Assembly: GCF_000298235.1 (NCBI RefSeq)
Contig: NZ_BAHE01000007.1
Coordinates: forward strand, 62,001-126,000
Direction: 5' to 3'
Length of the DNA stretch: 64,000 nt
Source: Gordonia namibiensis NBRC 108229
GTDB lineage: Bacteria; Actinomycetota; Actinomycetes; Mycobacteriales; Mycobacteriaceae
Below are positions 32,432 through 40,966 of the stretch, piece by piece. Position 1 is the stretch's first letter. Each line of letters opens with the position of its first letter. The position numbers and the translations under genes were made by a program. The notes under the pieces are model-generated. The model did not search any database. It saw only the letters and a list, made by a program, of their open reading frames with translations, and was not told the DNA's origin.

Positions 32432-34165
32432 ATGGCCGGCTCGTCCGATCCACAACAGACCAGCACCGAACCCGAGACCTACGACGTCATCGTCGTCGGT
32501 GCCGGTGGTGCCGGTCTGGCCGCCGCGATCACCGCGGCCCGCAAGGGCCTCAAGACCGTTCTGATCGAGAAGTCGCCCTACTGGGGCGGTTCGACCTCCC
32601 GGTCCGGCGGCGGCGTGTGGATCCCCAACAACTCGGTGCTGAAGCGCGACGGCGTGAGTGATACGCCGGAGAAGGCCCGTGAGTACGTGCACGCGATCAT
32701 CGGCGAGCACGCACCGGCCGACCGTATCGACGCCTACATCGATCGCGGACCCGAGGCCCTCGACTTCCTGCTCGAGCACGCACCCCTCGACCTCGAGTGG
32801 GTGAAGAACTACTCGGACTACTACCCCGAGGCACCGGGTGGACGTCTCGGCGGCCGGTCGATCGAACCGCGGCCGTTCGATGCGCGCCGGCTCGGCGACG
32901 ATCTCGAAACGCTGCACCCGCAGTACACCAAGGCCCCGCTCAACATGGTCGTGCTGCAGTCCGACTACCGCTGGCTCAACACCGGCCTCCGCCACTGGCG
33001 CGGACCGCTGCGCATGGCCAAGGTCGGCAGCCGCTTCTTCTGGGCCCGCAGCCGCGGCAAGAAGCTGATCGCGATGGGTGCGGCGCTGGCCGCCGAGCTG
33101 CTCATCGGCGTGCGCGAGGCCGGGGTCCCGCTCCGCCTCAACACCGGCCTCGTCGACCTCATCACCTCCGACGACCGGGTCGTCGGCGTGATCGCGGAGT
33201 CGGACGGCAAGCAGTTCGAGATCCATGCGCGTCAGGGCGTGATCCTCGCCTGCGGTGGCTTCGAGCACAACGAGGAGATGCGCAAGAAGTACCAGCGCGA
33301 GCCCATCGGGTCCGACTGGACCACCGGCGCACCGAGCAACACCGGTGACGGCATCAACGCCGGACTCAAGATCGGCGCCGCGGTCTCCCTCATGGACGAC
33401 GCCTGGTGGGGTCCGACGATCCCGCTGCCGCGCGGACCCTGGTTCGCACTGTCGGAGCGGTCGGTCCCCGGCACCTTCATCGTGAACATGCGCGGCAAGC
33501 GCTACATGAACGAGTCGCTGCCGTATGTCGAAGCGGTGCACCAGATGTACGGCGGCGAGTTCGGTCACGGCGAGGGCCCGGGCGAGAACGTGCCGTCGTG
33601 GCTGATCTTCGACCAGCGGTGCCGCAACCGCTACCTCTTCGCCGGTATCACTGCGCGCCAGCCGCTTCCGAAGAAGTGGTACGAGTCGGGCGTCGTCGTG
33701 AAGGCGGACAGCATCTCCGCGCTCGCCGAGAAGATCGGTGTCCCCGCCGAGTCGCTCGTCGAGACCACCGAACGCTTCAACGGCTTCGCCCGCAACGGCA
33801 TCGACGAGGACTTCGGCCGTGGCGCAAGCGGTTACGACCACTACTACGGAGACATCACCAACAAGCCCAACCCGAGCCTCGGCGAGGTCAGCAAGGGCCC
33901 GTTCTACGCGGTCAAGATGGTTCCCGGTGACCTCGGCACCAAGGGCGGCATCAACGCCGATGCCGCGGGTCGCGCACTCCGCGCCGACGGGTCGGTCATC
34001 GAGGGCCTGTACGCCGCCGGCAACACCAGCGCCCCGATGATGGGCCACACCTACGCCGGTCCCGGCGCCACCATCGGCCCCGCGATCGTCTTCGGCTACC
34101 TCGCCGCCAGCGACATCGCCGCCAAGGCCTCGGCCACCACCCCGACGTCCCAGACAGGAGCCTGA
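32432..34165 (+). CDS. kstD: 3-Ketosteroid delta1-dehydrogenase
   Basis: A 577-residue flavoenzyme with GAAGGGGA before ATG 32432. The sequence follows M. tuberculosis KstD (Rv3537) closely: GAGGAGLAAA (FAD loop), GGSTSRSGGGVWIPNN, SDYYPEAPGGR, ILACGGFEHNEEMR, DDAWWGPTIPL, NESLPYVEA, DLGTKGGI, GHTYAGPGATIGPA. Catalytic positions of KstD1 correspond to Tyr130, Tyr365, Tyr541 and Gly545. It desaturates C1-C2 of 3-ketosteroids such as androstenedione in the central cholesterol pathway. It is followed 3 bp later by chsH3, the same pair as Rv3537-Rv3538. Two KstR boxes precede it, so it should be induced on cholesterol. Confidence 0.95.
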   Translation: MAGSSDPQQTSTEPETYDVIVVGAGGAGLAAAITAARKGLKTVLIEKSPYWGGSTSRSGGGVWIPNNSVLKRDGVSDTPEKAREYVHAIIGEHAPADRIDAYIDRGPEALDFLLEHAPLDLEWVKNYSDYYPEAPGGRLGGRSIEPRPFDARRLGDDLETLHPQYTKAPLNMVVLQSDYRWLNTGLRHWRGPLRMAKVGSRFFWARSRGKKLIAMGAALAAELLIGVREAGVPLRLNTGLVDLITSDDRVVGVIAESDGKQFEIHARQGVILACGGFEHNEEMRKKYQREPIGSDWTTGAPSNTGDGINAGLKIGAAVSLMDDAWWGPTIPLPRGPWFALSERSVPGTFIVNMRGKRYMNESLPYVEAVHQMYGGEFGHGEGPGENVPSWLIFDQRCRNRYLFAGITARQPLPKKWYESGVVVKADSISALAEKIGVPAESLVETTERFNGFARNGIDEDFGRGASGYDHYYGDITNKPNPSLGEVSKGPFYAVKMVPGDLGTKGGINADAAGRALRADGSVIEGLYAAGNTSAPMMGHTYAGPGATIGPAIVFGYLAASDIAAKASATTPTSQTGA

Positions 34166-34168
34166 ACC

Positions 34169-35029
34169 ATGCCGATCGATCCCGCCGTCGCCGTCGGAGC
34201 GGAACTGCCCGAGGTCTCGTTCGAGTGGTCGGCATCGGATATCGCGCTCTACCACCTCGCCGTGGGGGCCGCGACCGACCCGATGAACACCGAATCGCTG
34301 GCCTATGTCCATGATTCGGCGCCCAAGGTCCTGCCGACCTTCGCGACCGTCGCCGCCGGTTTCCACACCACCGAACCGCCGAAGGTCTCCTTCCCGGGCG
34401 TCGACATCGACCTCGCGAAGGTCGTCCACGGAAGTCAGAAGGTCACCGCGCACCGTCCGCTTCCTCCGAGCGGCAAGGCGACCACCCGTACCCGCATCGC
34501 CGAGGTCCAGGACAAGGGTTCGGCCGCCGTCATCATCCAGGAGTCGGTGACCACCGACGACGCCGGTCAGACGCTGTGGACCGCGCGGTCGTCGATCTTC
34601 GCCAAGGGCGAGGGCGGCTTCGGCGGGGAGCGCGGCACATCGGAGAAGGTCGAGTACCCCGACCGCGAACCCGATCACAAGCTGCGGATCCCGACGCTTC
34701 CCAATCAAGCGCTTCTCTACCGACTGTGCGGCGACCGCAACCCGTTGCACTCCGACCCCGAGTTCGCCTCGCGCGCAGGCTTTCCGCGCCCAATCCTGCA
34801 CGGTCTGTGCACCTACGGCACGGTCGCGCGCGCCATCGCCGACGAACTGCTCGACGGAGACGTCGCCGCCGTCGCGGAGTTCTCCGCATCGTTCGCCGGC
34901 GTGGTCTTCCCCGGCGAGACCCTCGAGGTCGCGGTCTGGGACGACGGCGCCCGTTTCCTGGCCACCGCGAGTGTCATCGAACGGGAGGGCGCGAAGGCCC
35001 TCGCCAATGTGGTGTGCGCGCGTAACTGA
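34169..35029 (+). CDS. chsH3: MaoC-like double hot-dog enoyl-CoA hydratase (Rv3538/ChsH3 type)
   Basis: A 286-residue protein 3 bp after kstD, with AGGAGCC before ATG 34169. It has an N-terminal hot-dog half (about 1-140, DIALYHLAVGAATDPMNTESLAYV) and a C-terminal MaoC half with the hydratase motif YRLCGDRNPLHSDPEFASRAGFPRPILHGLCTYG; the Asp and His of GDRNPLH are catalytic. Length and order match Rv3538 (also called Hsd4B/ChsH3), a 2-enoyl-CoA hydratase acting on the C24 or later cholesterol side-chain thioester. Shared control with kstD through the twin KstR boxes is likely. A hairpin terminator follows. Confidence 0.9.
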   Translation: MPIDPAVAVGAELPEVSFEWSASDIALYHLAVGAATDPMNTESLAYVHDSAPKVLPTFATVAAGFHTTEPPKVSFPGVDIDLAKVVHGSQKVTAHRPLPPSGKATTRTRIAEVQDKGSAAVIIQESVTTDDAGQTLWTARSSIFAKGEGGFGGERGTSEKVEYPDREPDHKLRIPTLPNQALLYRLCGDRNPLHSDPEFASRAGFPRPILHGLCTYGTVARAIADELLDGDVAAVAEFSASFAGVVFPGETLEVAVWDDGARFLATASVIEREGAKALANVVCARN

Positions 35030-35065
35030 GTCGCCGGCCGGTCAGCGGCGGCCAGTACGCTCTAC

Positions 35066-35093
35066 ACGCGGACCGGGAACGGCCGGTCCGCGT
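35066..35093 (+). terminator. Hairpin terminator after chsH3
   Basis: Perfect 11-bp inverted repeat (ACGCGGACCGG and CCGGTCCGCGT) with a 6-base loop, 37 bp after the chsH3 stop and before the next gene's ribosome site. There is no T-run, as usual in this GC range. Confidence 0.65.
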
Positions 35094-35124
35094 GAACCAC
35101 GTCGCATATTCACAAGGAGACCGC

Positions 35125-35556
35125 ATGAGCGATTCGCTGACGCCCCTACTTGCCGACAACCGCAGCGCACTGGTGACCGACCTGGTCGGTGTCATCGATG
35201 CCGAGGTGGCCGACCAGTCGGGTCTGAGCGGCGCCGCTGTGAAGACCGCCTACTCGGCGGTCCAGAAGGTGAAGCCCGGCGTGGTGCGCAGTGCCACGGA
35301 TCAGCTGGCCGAGGACTTCCTGACGGCCCTGGCGCCGTTCTGGGACACGAAGCCTGCTGGTGTCGCCTTCGGCGATCATCTCTCGGCCAACGGCGATGCC
35401 GCGGCCGAGGCACTGCTGGCGGTCACCGACGCCCAGGCCGATTCGGCCAAGCCCGGATTGGCGAAGGCCTACAACTCGCTGCGCGGGAAGGCCAAGAACT
35501 ATGTGGTCGCGGCCCTGCCGCGACTCGGCGCTGCCATCGAGAAGCACGCCGGGTAA
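35125..35556 (+). CDS. Small helical actinobacterial hypothetical protein
   Basis: A 143-residue protein starting at ATG 35125 with AAGGAG upstream; an earlier in-frame start (35092) overlaps the terminator and is not preferred. It is Ala-rich and predicted helical: VVGVIDAEV-like first helix, SGLSGAAVKTAYSAVQKVKPGVVRSA in the middle, and SLRGKAKNYVVAALPRLGAAIEKHAG at the end. It looks like a conserved family of about 140-residue actinobacterial proteins of unknown function (possibly DUF6918, recalled and not checked). No signal peptide or membrane segment. Not obviously linked to steroid genes. Confidence 0.75.
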   Translation: MSDSLTPLLADNRSALVTDLVGVIDAEVADQSGLSGAAVKTAYSAVQKVKPGVVRSATDQLAEDFLTALAPFWDTKPAGVAFGDHLSANGDAAAEALLAVTDAQADSAKPGLAKAYNSLRGKAKNYVVAALPRLGAAIEKHAG

Positions 35557-35567
35557 CCACCCGGTCA

Positions 35568-35600
35568 CGCGTCGTCGGCGGTCACACCGCCGACGACGCG
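35568..35600. terminator. 15-bp-stem hairpin between convergent genes
   Basis: CGCGTCGTCGGCGGT, CAC, ACCGCCGACGACGCG: a perfect 15-bp stem with a 3-base loop. It lies 12 bp after the stop of the 143-residue gene and covers the last codons of the minus-strand small membrane gene. Likely a bidirectional terminator. Confidence 0.75.
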
Positions 35601-35779
35601 ATGACCACCAGCGTCACGATGACGCCGATGAGCGCCGCCAGCATCGTCAGCACACGCCAGATGTGGAGGCGCGCAGGCGAAGCGTCGGTGGTGTTCGGAG
35701 AAGCGATCGGGGTCGCGCCGGTACTGGGTCCTGCAGCGGCGGACGCGACTGTGTTCGACGCAATGTGGGGTGAGGCCAT
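35582..35779 (-). CDS. Small single-span membrane protein
   Basis: A 65-residue protein from ATG 35779 (GTGAAAGGTC upstream). The first 35 residues are rich in Ala, Ser, Thr and Pro; the end (IWRVLTMLAALIGVIVTLVVIASSAV) is one hydrophobic span with an Arg just before it. The Arg placement predicts N-terminus inside. It lacks family features. Support comes from ORF position between a good terminator and a promoter-like AT-rich gap, and from a clear membrane segment. It might be a false call. Confidence 0.5.
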   Translation of the reverse strand: MASPHIASNTVASAAAGPSTGATPIASPNTTDASPARLHIWRVLTMLAALIGVIVTLVVIASSAV

Positions 35780-36004
35780 GACCTTTCACCACTTTCGATT
35801 GTCCGGGGCCAACTTCGACCATGACGGCCTGCGGTTCACAGACCGGAGCGGACTCGCCCGGTTCTGGTACTGCAGTGATAAATGTGTCATAAGTTACCCA
35901 CGTTGCGGTGGTTCCCCTCACGCGTGTCGCGATAACGAAACCGCAACGCGGCGGACGGCAACCCTGAGATCCTACGAGTCACACATCGAAGTCGGGGGCG
36001 GAAG
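35780..36004. other. Intergenic region with an 8-bp inverted repeat
   Basis: This 225-bp gap separates the small membrane gene from the MFS gene. It is less GC-rich than its surroundings (TGATAAATGTGTCATAAGTTAC at 35876-35897 region) and contains CGTTGCGG (35901-35908) matched by CCGCAACG (35941-35948), spacer 32. It probably holds divergent promoters. No gene is seen. Confidence 0.4.
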
Positions 36005-37675
36005 ATGAAATTGCCGAACGGATTCCGGATGGATGCGCGCTCCGCGTGGCTCGTCCTCGTCGCGTGCTTGTCCGTGAGCATGGTGGTAGCAGCGATGGCG
36101 GCACTCAACACGGCACTGCCCGACATCGCCGTCGACACCGGTGCCGACGCCGGTCAGATGACGTGGATCGTCGACGGCTACACGCTCGCCCTCGCCGCCC
36201 TCCTGCTGCCCGCCGGTGCGATCGGTGACCGCTTCGGACGGCGCGAGGTCCTCATCGTCGGTCTGGTGCTGTTCGGGCTCGCGTCGCTCGCCGCGATCTG
36301 GGTCGACGGCCCGGAACAACTGATCATCACCCGCTGCCTGGCCGGCGCAGCCGCCGCGCTGATCATGCCGACGACGCTGTCGCTCATCACCTCCGGGATG
36401 CCGGACGGCCAGCGAGCCGTCGGCATCAGCATCTGGTCGGCGATCGCCGGTGGCGGTGCGATCGCCGGTTTCCTCGTGACCGGCCTCCTGCTCGAGTTCT
36501 TCTCCTGGCATTCGATCTTCATCACCTTCGCCGCGTCATCGGGCGTCTCGGCGCTGCTGTGCTTCACCATCGGCACGTCGAAGGACACCGATCCCGGCCG
36601 CTTCGACATCCCGGGCACCCTGTGCTCGGTCCTGGCGATAGCCGGCGTGGTCTTCGGTCTCCTGGAGGCGCCCCACCGCGGGTGGGCCGATCCGTTGGTA
36701 CTCTGCTGCCTCGTCGGTGGTCTCTTCCTCGCCGCACTGTTCGTGGTCGTCGAGGTGCGTTCGGCCTCCCCGCTCTTCGATGTCCGACTGCTCCGCAACC
36801 GGGCCTTCGGTTCGGGATCGCTGTCGGTGGCGGTGCAGTTCCTCGCCTCCTTCGGCATGTTCTACCTCGTCCTGCAGTTGCTGCAGCTGGTGTTCGGCTA
36901 CTCCCCGCTGCAGTCCGCCGTGGCGCTCATGCCGTTCGTCGCCGGCGTCGGGATCTTCTCACTCCTCTCCAACTGGCTGGCGGTGCGGCTGGACTCGCTC
37001 AAGTTCGTGATCGCCGGCGGCGCCCTGCTGTCCGGGATCGGCCTGACCCTCATGGGTCTGATCCGGGTCGGCGACTACTGGACACTGGCCGCGATCCTGG
37101 CGGTGGTCGCCATCGGCATCGGCCTCGCTTCCGCCCCGGCGACCACGGCCATCATGTCCAACACACCCCTCGACAACCAGGGCGTCGGTTCGGCGATCAA
37201 CGACACCGCTCGCGAGATCGGTGCGGCCATCGGTATCGCGATCGCCGGTTCCATGGTCGCCGCCGGCTACAAGGCACGGATCGGACCGACCGCGGACCTC
37301 GCCCGCGAGCAGCTCACCGCCGCCGGACAGCAGCAGATCGCCGCGGGTGACCCGACCGGCGGTCAGGCCACCATCGCCCAGGCCGAACAGGCCGGAACAC
37401 TCATCGAGCGTTCCCTCGCCGAGGCGAGGGTCGTCGTCGACAATCTGTCCGCGCAGTCCGGCGAGCTCGCCGACGAGATCGCCGACGGCAGTCAGGCCGC
37501 CTTCGACGTGCCGTTCGAGCACGCGTCGTTGATCCTGGGCGGCATCATGCTCGCCAGCGCCGTCGTCCTGTTGTGGATCACTCCGCGTCGCGTCGTCGAG
37601 GGCCCGGTCATCACGAGCCGGACCGGCGACTTCGAACCCGATCCCGACCTCGACGACACCTACGCCCGCGACTGA
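36005..37675 (+). CDS. MFS transporter, DHA2 (EmrB/QacA) drug exporter family
   Basis: A 556-residue membrane protein with GGGGGCGGAAG before ATG 36005. The family signs are DIAVDTGADAGQMTWIVDGYTLALAALLLPAGAIGDRFGRREVLIVGLVLFG (helices 1-3 with the MFS motif A in GDRFGRR), a motif-C like GGGAIAGFLVTGLLL, and about 14 hydrophobic spans. A hydrophilic loop (about 430-500, LTAAGQQQIAAGD...) precedes the last span, typical of the QacA group. It should export a lipophilic compound using the proton gradient. Role here may be tolerance to steroids or other toxic hydrophobics, an inference from context. Confidence 0.92.
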   Translation: MKLPNGFRMDARSAWLVLVACLSVSMVVAAMAALNTALPDIAVDTGADAGQMTWIVDGYTLALAALLLPAGAIGDRFGRREVLIVGLVLFGLASLAAIWVDGPEQLIITRCLAGAAAALIMPTTLSLITSGMPDGQRAVGISIWSAIAGGGAIAGFLVTGLLLEFFSWHSIFITFAASSGVSALLCFTIGTSKDTDPGRFDIPGTLCSVLAIAGVVFGLLEAPHRGWADPLVLCCLVGGLFLAALFVVVEVRSASPLFDVRLLRNRAFGSGSLSVAVQFLASFGMFYLVLQLLQLVFGYSPLQSAVALMPFVAGVGIFSLLSNWLAVRLDSLKFVIAGGALLSGIGLTLMGLIRVGDYWTLAAILAVVAIGIGLASAPATTAIMSNTPLDNQGVGSAINDTAREIGAAIGIAIAGSMVAAGYKARIGPTADLAREQLTAAGQQQIAAGDPTGGQATIAQAEQAGTLIERSLAEARVVVDNLSAQSGELADEIADGSQAAFDVPFEHASLILGGIMLASAVVLLWITPRRVVEGPVITSRTGDFEPDPDLDDTYARD

Positions 37676-37694
37676 CGCGTAGCCGGTCTGCGCG

Positions 37695-37700
37695 TACTCT
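37695..37700 (+). promoter_or_regulatory. Candidate -10 element of a leaderless transcript
   Basis: TACTCT ends 7 bases before GTG 37708; no Shine-Dalgarno is visible (TTCTGCG precedes the start). This suggests the permease gene has its own leaderless promoter in the 32-bp gap after the MFS gene. Confidence 0.35.
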
Positions 37701-37707
37701 TTCTGCG

Positions 37708-38988
37708 GTGCTCACCGTGGACAGTGTCGCCGGCTGCATCGTCAGCATCGCCGGCCTCGTCGTGGTGATCGTCGCAACCCTTGCCGCGCAGCGTGTTCCG
37801 GCCGTCGTGGTGGCGGCTCCGGTCGCCGGGTTGCTCATCCTGCTCGGTCTGACCGACCTCGACGCCGCGGCCGACGAGGTCATGACGATGGCCCCGACCA
37901 TCGGCTTCCTCGCCGCGATGCTGGTGGTCGCGGACGTGTGCGCCCGCGAAGGCGTCTTCACCTGGGTCGGGACGGTCCTCGCCGGCTGGAGCCGAGCCTC
38001 GCCATACCGGCTGCTGCGCATCGTTTTCGTGGCCGCGGCGGTGACCACCGCCATCCTCAGCCTCGACACCACGATCGTGCTGCTGACGCCGGTCGCCGTC
38101 GCCACCGCGCGCCACATCGGCGCACGGGTGACCCCGATCGCCTTCTCCAGCGCCCATCTGGCGAACACCGCGTCGACGCTGCTGCCGGTCTCCAACCTGA
38201 CCAACCTGCTGGCGTTCTCCGCCACCGGGTTCGGCTTCCTCGGCTTCACCGGGGTGATGTTGGCACCGTGGATCGCGGCGATCCTCGTGGAGTACCTGAT
38301 CTTCCGGTGGTACTTCGCCGGCGCACTCGGCAGTCCCACGCCCGGCGATCCCGCGCCTCGACCCCCAGACGCACAGCCCCGGCCGGACGCGCCTCGGCCC
38401 ACCCTTCTGCTCGTCGGCCTGGCCCTGTTGCTCGTCGCGTTCGTGGTCGCCGAACCGTTCGGTGTACCGCTCGCCGCAGTCGCCGGGGTGGGCGCGGTGC
38501 TCTTCACGCTGCCCGAGCTGCTCCGCTCCCCGATGGCCACGCTGCGCAGCACCGTCACCGCGGTGAACATCCCGTTCCTGGGGTTCGTCGCCACGCTCGG
38601 CGTCGTCATCCTGCCGGTCCGCGACGGCCCGCTCGGCGACTGGATCGGCGGACTCATACCGTCGTCGTCGACGCTGCTCGGCATCCTGGCGGTCGCCGTT
38701 CTCGCCGCGGTCCTCGCGAACTTGGTCAACAACCTCCCGGCGACGCTGCTGCTGATCCCGCTGGTGGCCCACGACCCCGGTCTGGTCATGGCGATGCTGC
38801 TCGGCGTCAACATCGGCCCGAACCTGGCCTACTTCGGGTCGCTGGCCAACCTGCTCTGGCGGGAGATCATGCACCGCGACGTCGCCGCCCCGACCTCACG
38901 CGAGTACCTGAGGCTCGGCGCGCTCACCGTCCCCGCGACGCTGGGTGTCGCCGTGCTCGCGCTGTGGGCGAGCCTGCAGCTCACCTGA
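37708..38988 (+). CDS. ArsB/SLC13-type ion transporter superfamily permease
   Basis: A 426-residue membrane protein starting at GTG 37708. About 11 spans can be seen, with MAPTIGFLAAMLVVADVCAREGVFTWVG, then ILSLDTTIVLLTPVAVATARHIG, FSSAHLANTASTLLPVSNLTNLLAF and NLVNNLPATLLLIPL. The two half-sequences with SNLTN and NNLPAT are the paired helix-break motifs of the ion transporter superfamily (arsenite exporter ArsB, Na+/dicarboxylate symporters). ArsB-like function is likely on length and these motifs, but no ars genes are adjacent and the ion is unproven. Confidence 0.85.
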   Translation: MLTVDSVAGCIVSIAGLVVVIVATLAAQRVPAVVVAAPVAGLLILLGLTDLDAAADEVMTMAPTIGFLAAMLVVADVCAREGVFTWVGTVLAGWSRASPYRLLRIVFVAAAVTTAILSLDTTIVLLTPVAVATARHIGARVTPIAFSSAHLANTASTLLPVSNLTNLLAFSATGFGFLGFTGVMLAPWIAAILVEYLIFRWYFAGALGSPTPGDPAPRPPDAQPRPDAPRPTLLLVGLALLLVAFVVAEPFGVPLAAVAGVGAVLFTLPELLRSPMATLRSTVTAVNIPFLGFVATLGVVILPVRDGPLGDWIGGLIPSSSTLLGILAVAVLAAVLANLVNNLPATLLLIPLVAHDPGLVMAMLLGVNIGPNLAYFGSLANLLWREIMHRDVAAPTSREYLRLGALTVPATLGVAVLALWASLQLT

Positions 38989-39003
38989 GCGCCCCCTCCG
39001 CTC

Positions 39004-39250
39004 CCGAGGTGCGGGCGAAGCACGTCTCCGCTCCCTGATCCGAAAGAGCGTGACGCACCCAGGTCAGATGCCTGAGGTGCGAGCGCAGCACCTCTCCGCT
39101 CCCTGAGGTGCGAGCGAAGCGAGCCACGAAGGGCCTGGCGAGACAATGTCACCAGGCCCTTCGTGGCTCGTCGCTATCGCTCCTCGCACCTCAGGGAACG
39201 AGAAGGTCCACGCGCTGTCGCTCCTCGCACCCAGGGAGCGAGAAGGTCCG
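39004..39250. repeat. Cluster of GAGGTGCGAGCGAAGC-type palindromic repeats; bidirectional terminator
   Basis: The 267-bp gap between convergent genes is filled with related short repeats. Copies of CCGAGGTGCGGGCGAAGCAC, CTGAGGTGCGAGCGCAGCAC and CTGAGGTGCGAGCGAAGCGAG run forward at 39004-39121. Their reverse complements run at 39171-39250, where CAGGGAACGAGAAGGTCC is also repeated. In the centre, CGAGCCACGAAGGGCCTGG (39120-39138) pairs exactly with 39152-39170 over a 13-base loop. Such REP-like units recur near gene ends in Gordonia-like genomes by my recollection. Likely function: terminating transcription from both sides. Confidence 0.8.
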
Positions 39251-39255
39251 CTCGA

Positions 39256-40887
39256 CTAGACGGGAGTGCTCTCCTTGGCCGCCTCGGCCTTGGCCCAGCG
39301 ATAGTCGGCCTTGCCGGCCGGCGTGCGCTTGACCTCGTCGACGAACACGACGGTGCGCGGGACCTTGTAGCGGGCGAGGGTCTCGCGGCAGTGTTCCTGG
39401 ATCTCCTCGAGCGTCGGCTCCTCGGCTCCCTCGGCGAGCGAGATCACCGCGGCGACCCGCTGGCCGTACTTCTCGTCGGGGACCGGGACAACCAGCGCGT
39501 CGGCGACGGCCGGGTGCCCGTGCAGGGTGGCCTCGACCTCCTCGGCGTAGACCTTCTCGCCACCGGTGTTGATGCACTGCGAACCGCGGCCGAGGAAGAC
39601 GATCGAGCCGTCGGCCTCGACGGTGCCCATGTCACCCAGGATCGAGATGCGGGTGCCGTCCGGCAGCGTCGGGAAGGTCTTGGCGGTCTTCTCCTCGTCC
39701 TTGTAGTAACCGAGGGGGACGTTGCCGATGCGCGCGATGTACCCGACGTTGCCCGAGCCCGGCTCGATCTTGTTGAGGCTCTCGTCGACGACCATCATCT
39801 TGTCGGTCGGCGGCACCTTGAGGTTGCCGTTGTCGTCCATCATGATCTCGCCGTCGTTGCCCGACTCCGACGCGCCGAAGTTGTCGCGCAGCACCAGATC
39901 CGGCTTCACCGCGAGCATGCGGTCGCGCACGTGCTGCGACCAGATGGCGCCACCGGAGGTGATGGAGAACATCGACGACAGGTCGACCTCGTCCTTCCGC
40001 TTCTCCAGTTCCTCCACGAGCGGCATACCCATGGCGTCGCCGACGATGAGGACGATGTTGACCTTTTCCTTCTCGACCTCGGTGACGATGGCCTCCGGGT
40101 CGAAATCGCGCTGGATCACCAGGCGACCGCCGAGGGTGAAGAACGTGAACAGCGAGTACGACGCCGCGCCGTGCATGAGCGGGGCCGCGAGCAGGAAGGC
40201 GATGGACGGGAAATCCTTGACCGCTGTGCCGATCTCCTCGAGGTCCTTGCGGGCCTCGCCGTAGGGGTTACCACCCGAGAGCGGCTTGCGGAAGAAGTCG
40301 TCGTGCTGCCACATGACGCCCTTGGGGTAACCCGTGGTGCCGCCCGTGTAGAGCAGGTACAGCTCTTCGCCGTTGCGCGGCTCGAAGTCGCGGTTGTCCG
40401 GCTTGGAATGGGCATCGGCGAAGGACACGATCTCGACCGTGCGCCCGTCGGGCAGGTCGGCTGCCGCCCGGGTGAGCTCCTCGACGACGTCACCGATGAC
40501 GAACACCGTTCGCACGGTGGGCGTCTCGGCGAGTAGCGTGGCGACGCTGCGCTGGTGTTCGGGGAGCTCGACGATGATCGCGCGCGAGTCGGAGTTGTCG
40601 AAGATGTACTGCAGTTCGGCGTTGGTGTACCGGTAGTTGATGTTGACCGGTACCGCGCGGACCTTCAGCAGGCCGAGGAGGCTCGTGACGTGTTCGACGC
40701 TGTTCTTGAGGAACAGGGCGACGTTGTCGAAGGCGCCCACTCCGGCACCCGCGAGCAGGTGTGCCACCTGGTTGGACAGCTTGTCGAGTTCGGCGTAGCT
40801 GATCTGGCGGCCCTGATAGCTGAGCGCGATCCGCTCGGGCACCGAATCGGCGACCGTCTCGAAGACATCGGCGAGGTTGAACTTCAT
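39256..40887 (-). CDS. Acyl-CoA synthetase (FadD17/FadD19-like) of the side-chain locus
   Basis: A 543-residue AMP-forming ligase. The phosphate loop is YLLYTGGTTGYPKGVMW, followed by GDAMGMPLVEELEKR, DNFGASESGNDG, LGDMGTVEADGSIVFLGRGSQCINTGGEKVYAEEVE, and the C-terminal catalytic lysine region RTPAGKADYRW. The GDAM and VKRxPAGKxDYRWAK features are shared with steroid side-chain synthetases such as FadD19. It converts a carboxylic acid with ATP to its CoA thioester, the entry into the beta-oxidation steps encoded upstream. It is the last gene of the igr-like minus-strand run, 79 bp after ltp2. C8, C5 or C3 side-chain preference cannot be decided. Confidence 0.88.
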   Translation of the reverse strand: MKFNLADVFETVADSVPERIALSYQGRQISYAELDKLSNQVAHLLAGAGVGAFDNVALFLKNSVEHVTSLLGLLKVRAVPVNINYRYTNAELQYIFDNSDSRAIIVELPEHQRSVATLLAETPTVRTVFVIGDVVEELTRAAADLPDGRTVEIVSFADAHSKPDNRDFEPRNGEELYLLYTGGTTGYPKGVMWQHDDFFRKPLSGGNPYGEARKDLEEIGTAVKDFPSIAFLLAAPLMHGAASYSLFTFFTLGGRLVIQRDFDPEAIVTEVEKEKVNIVLIVGDAMGMPLVEELEKRKDEVDLSSMFSITSGGAIWSQHVRDRMLAVKPDLVLRDNFGASESGNDGEIMMDDNGNLKVPPTDKMMVVDESLNKIEPGSGNVGYIARIGNVPLGYYKDEEKTAKTFPTLPDGTRISILGDMGTVEADGSIVFLGRGSQCINTGGEKVYAEEVEATLHGHPAVADALVVPVPDEKYGQRVAAVISLAEGAEEPTLEEIQEHCRETLARYKVPRTVVFVDEVKRTPAGKADYRWAKAEAAKESTPV

Positions 40888-40966
40888 TCTGCGCGCTCCT
40901 CGTTCTCAAGAGTGTTGTTGCACTGGACTGGCTGGTCGGGACTGATGTGGGTGCGTACGGTTCCGG

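Noticed and set aside
32390-34801. Open minus-strand frame of about 800 codons
   Set aside because: Antisense to kstD and chsH3, both firmly identified by active-site residues.
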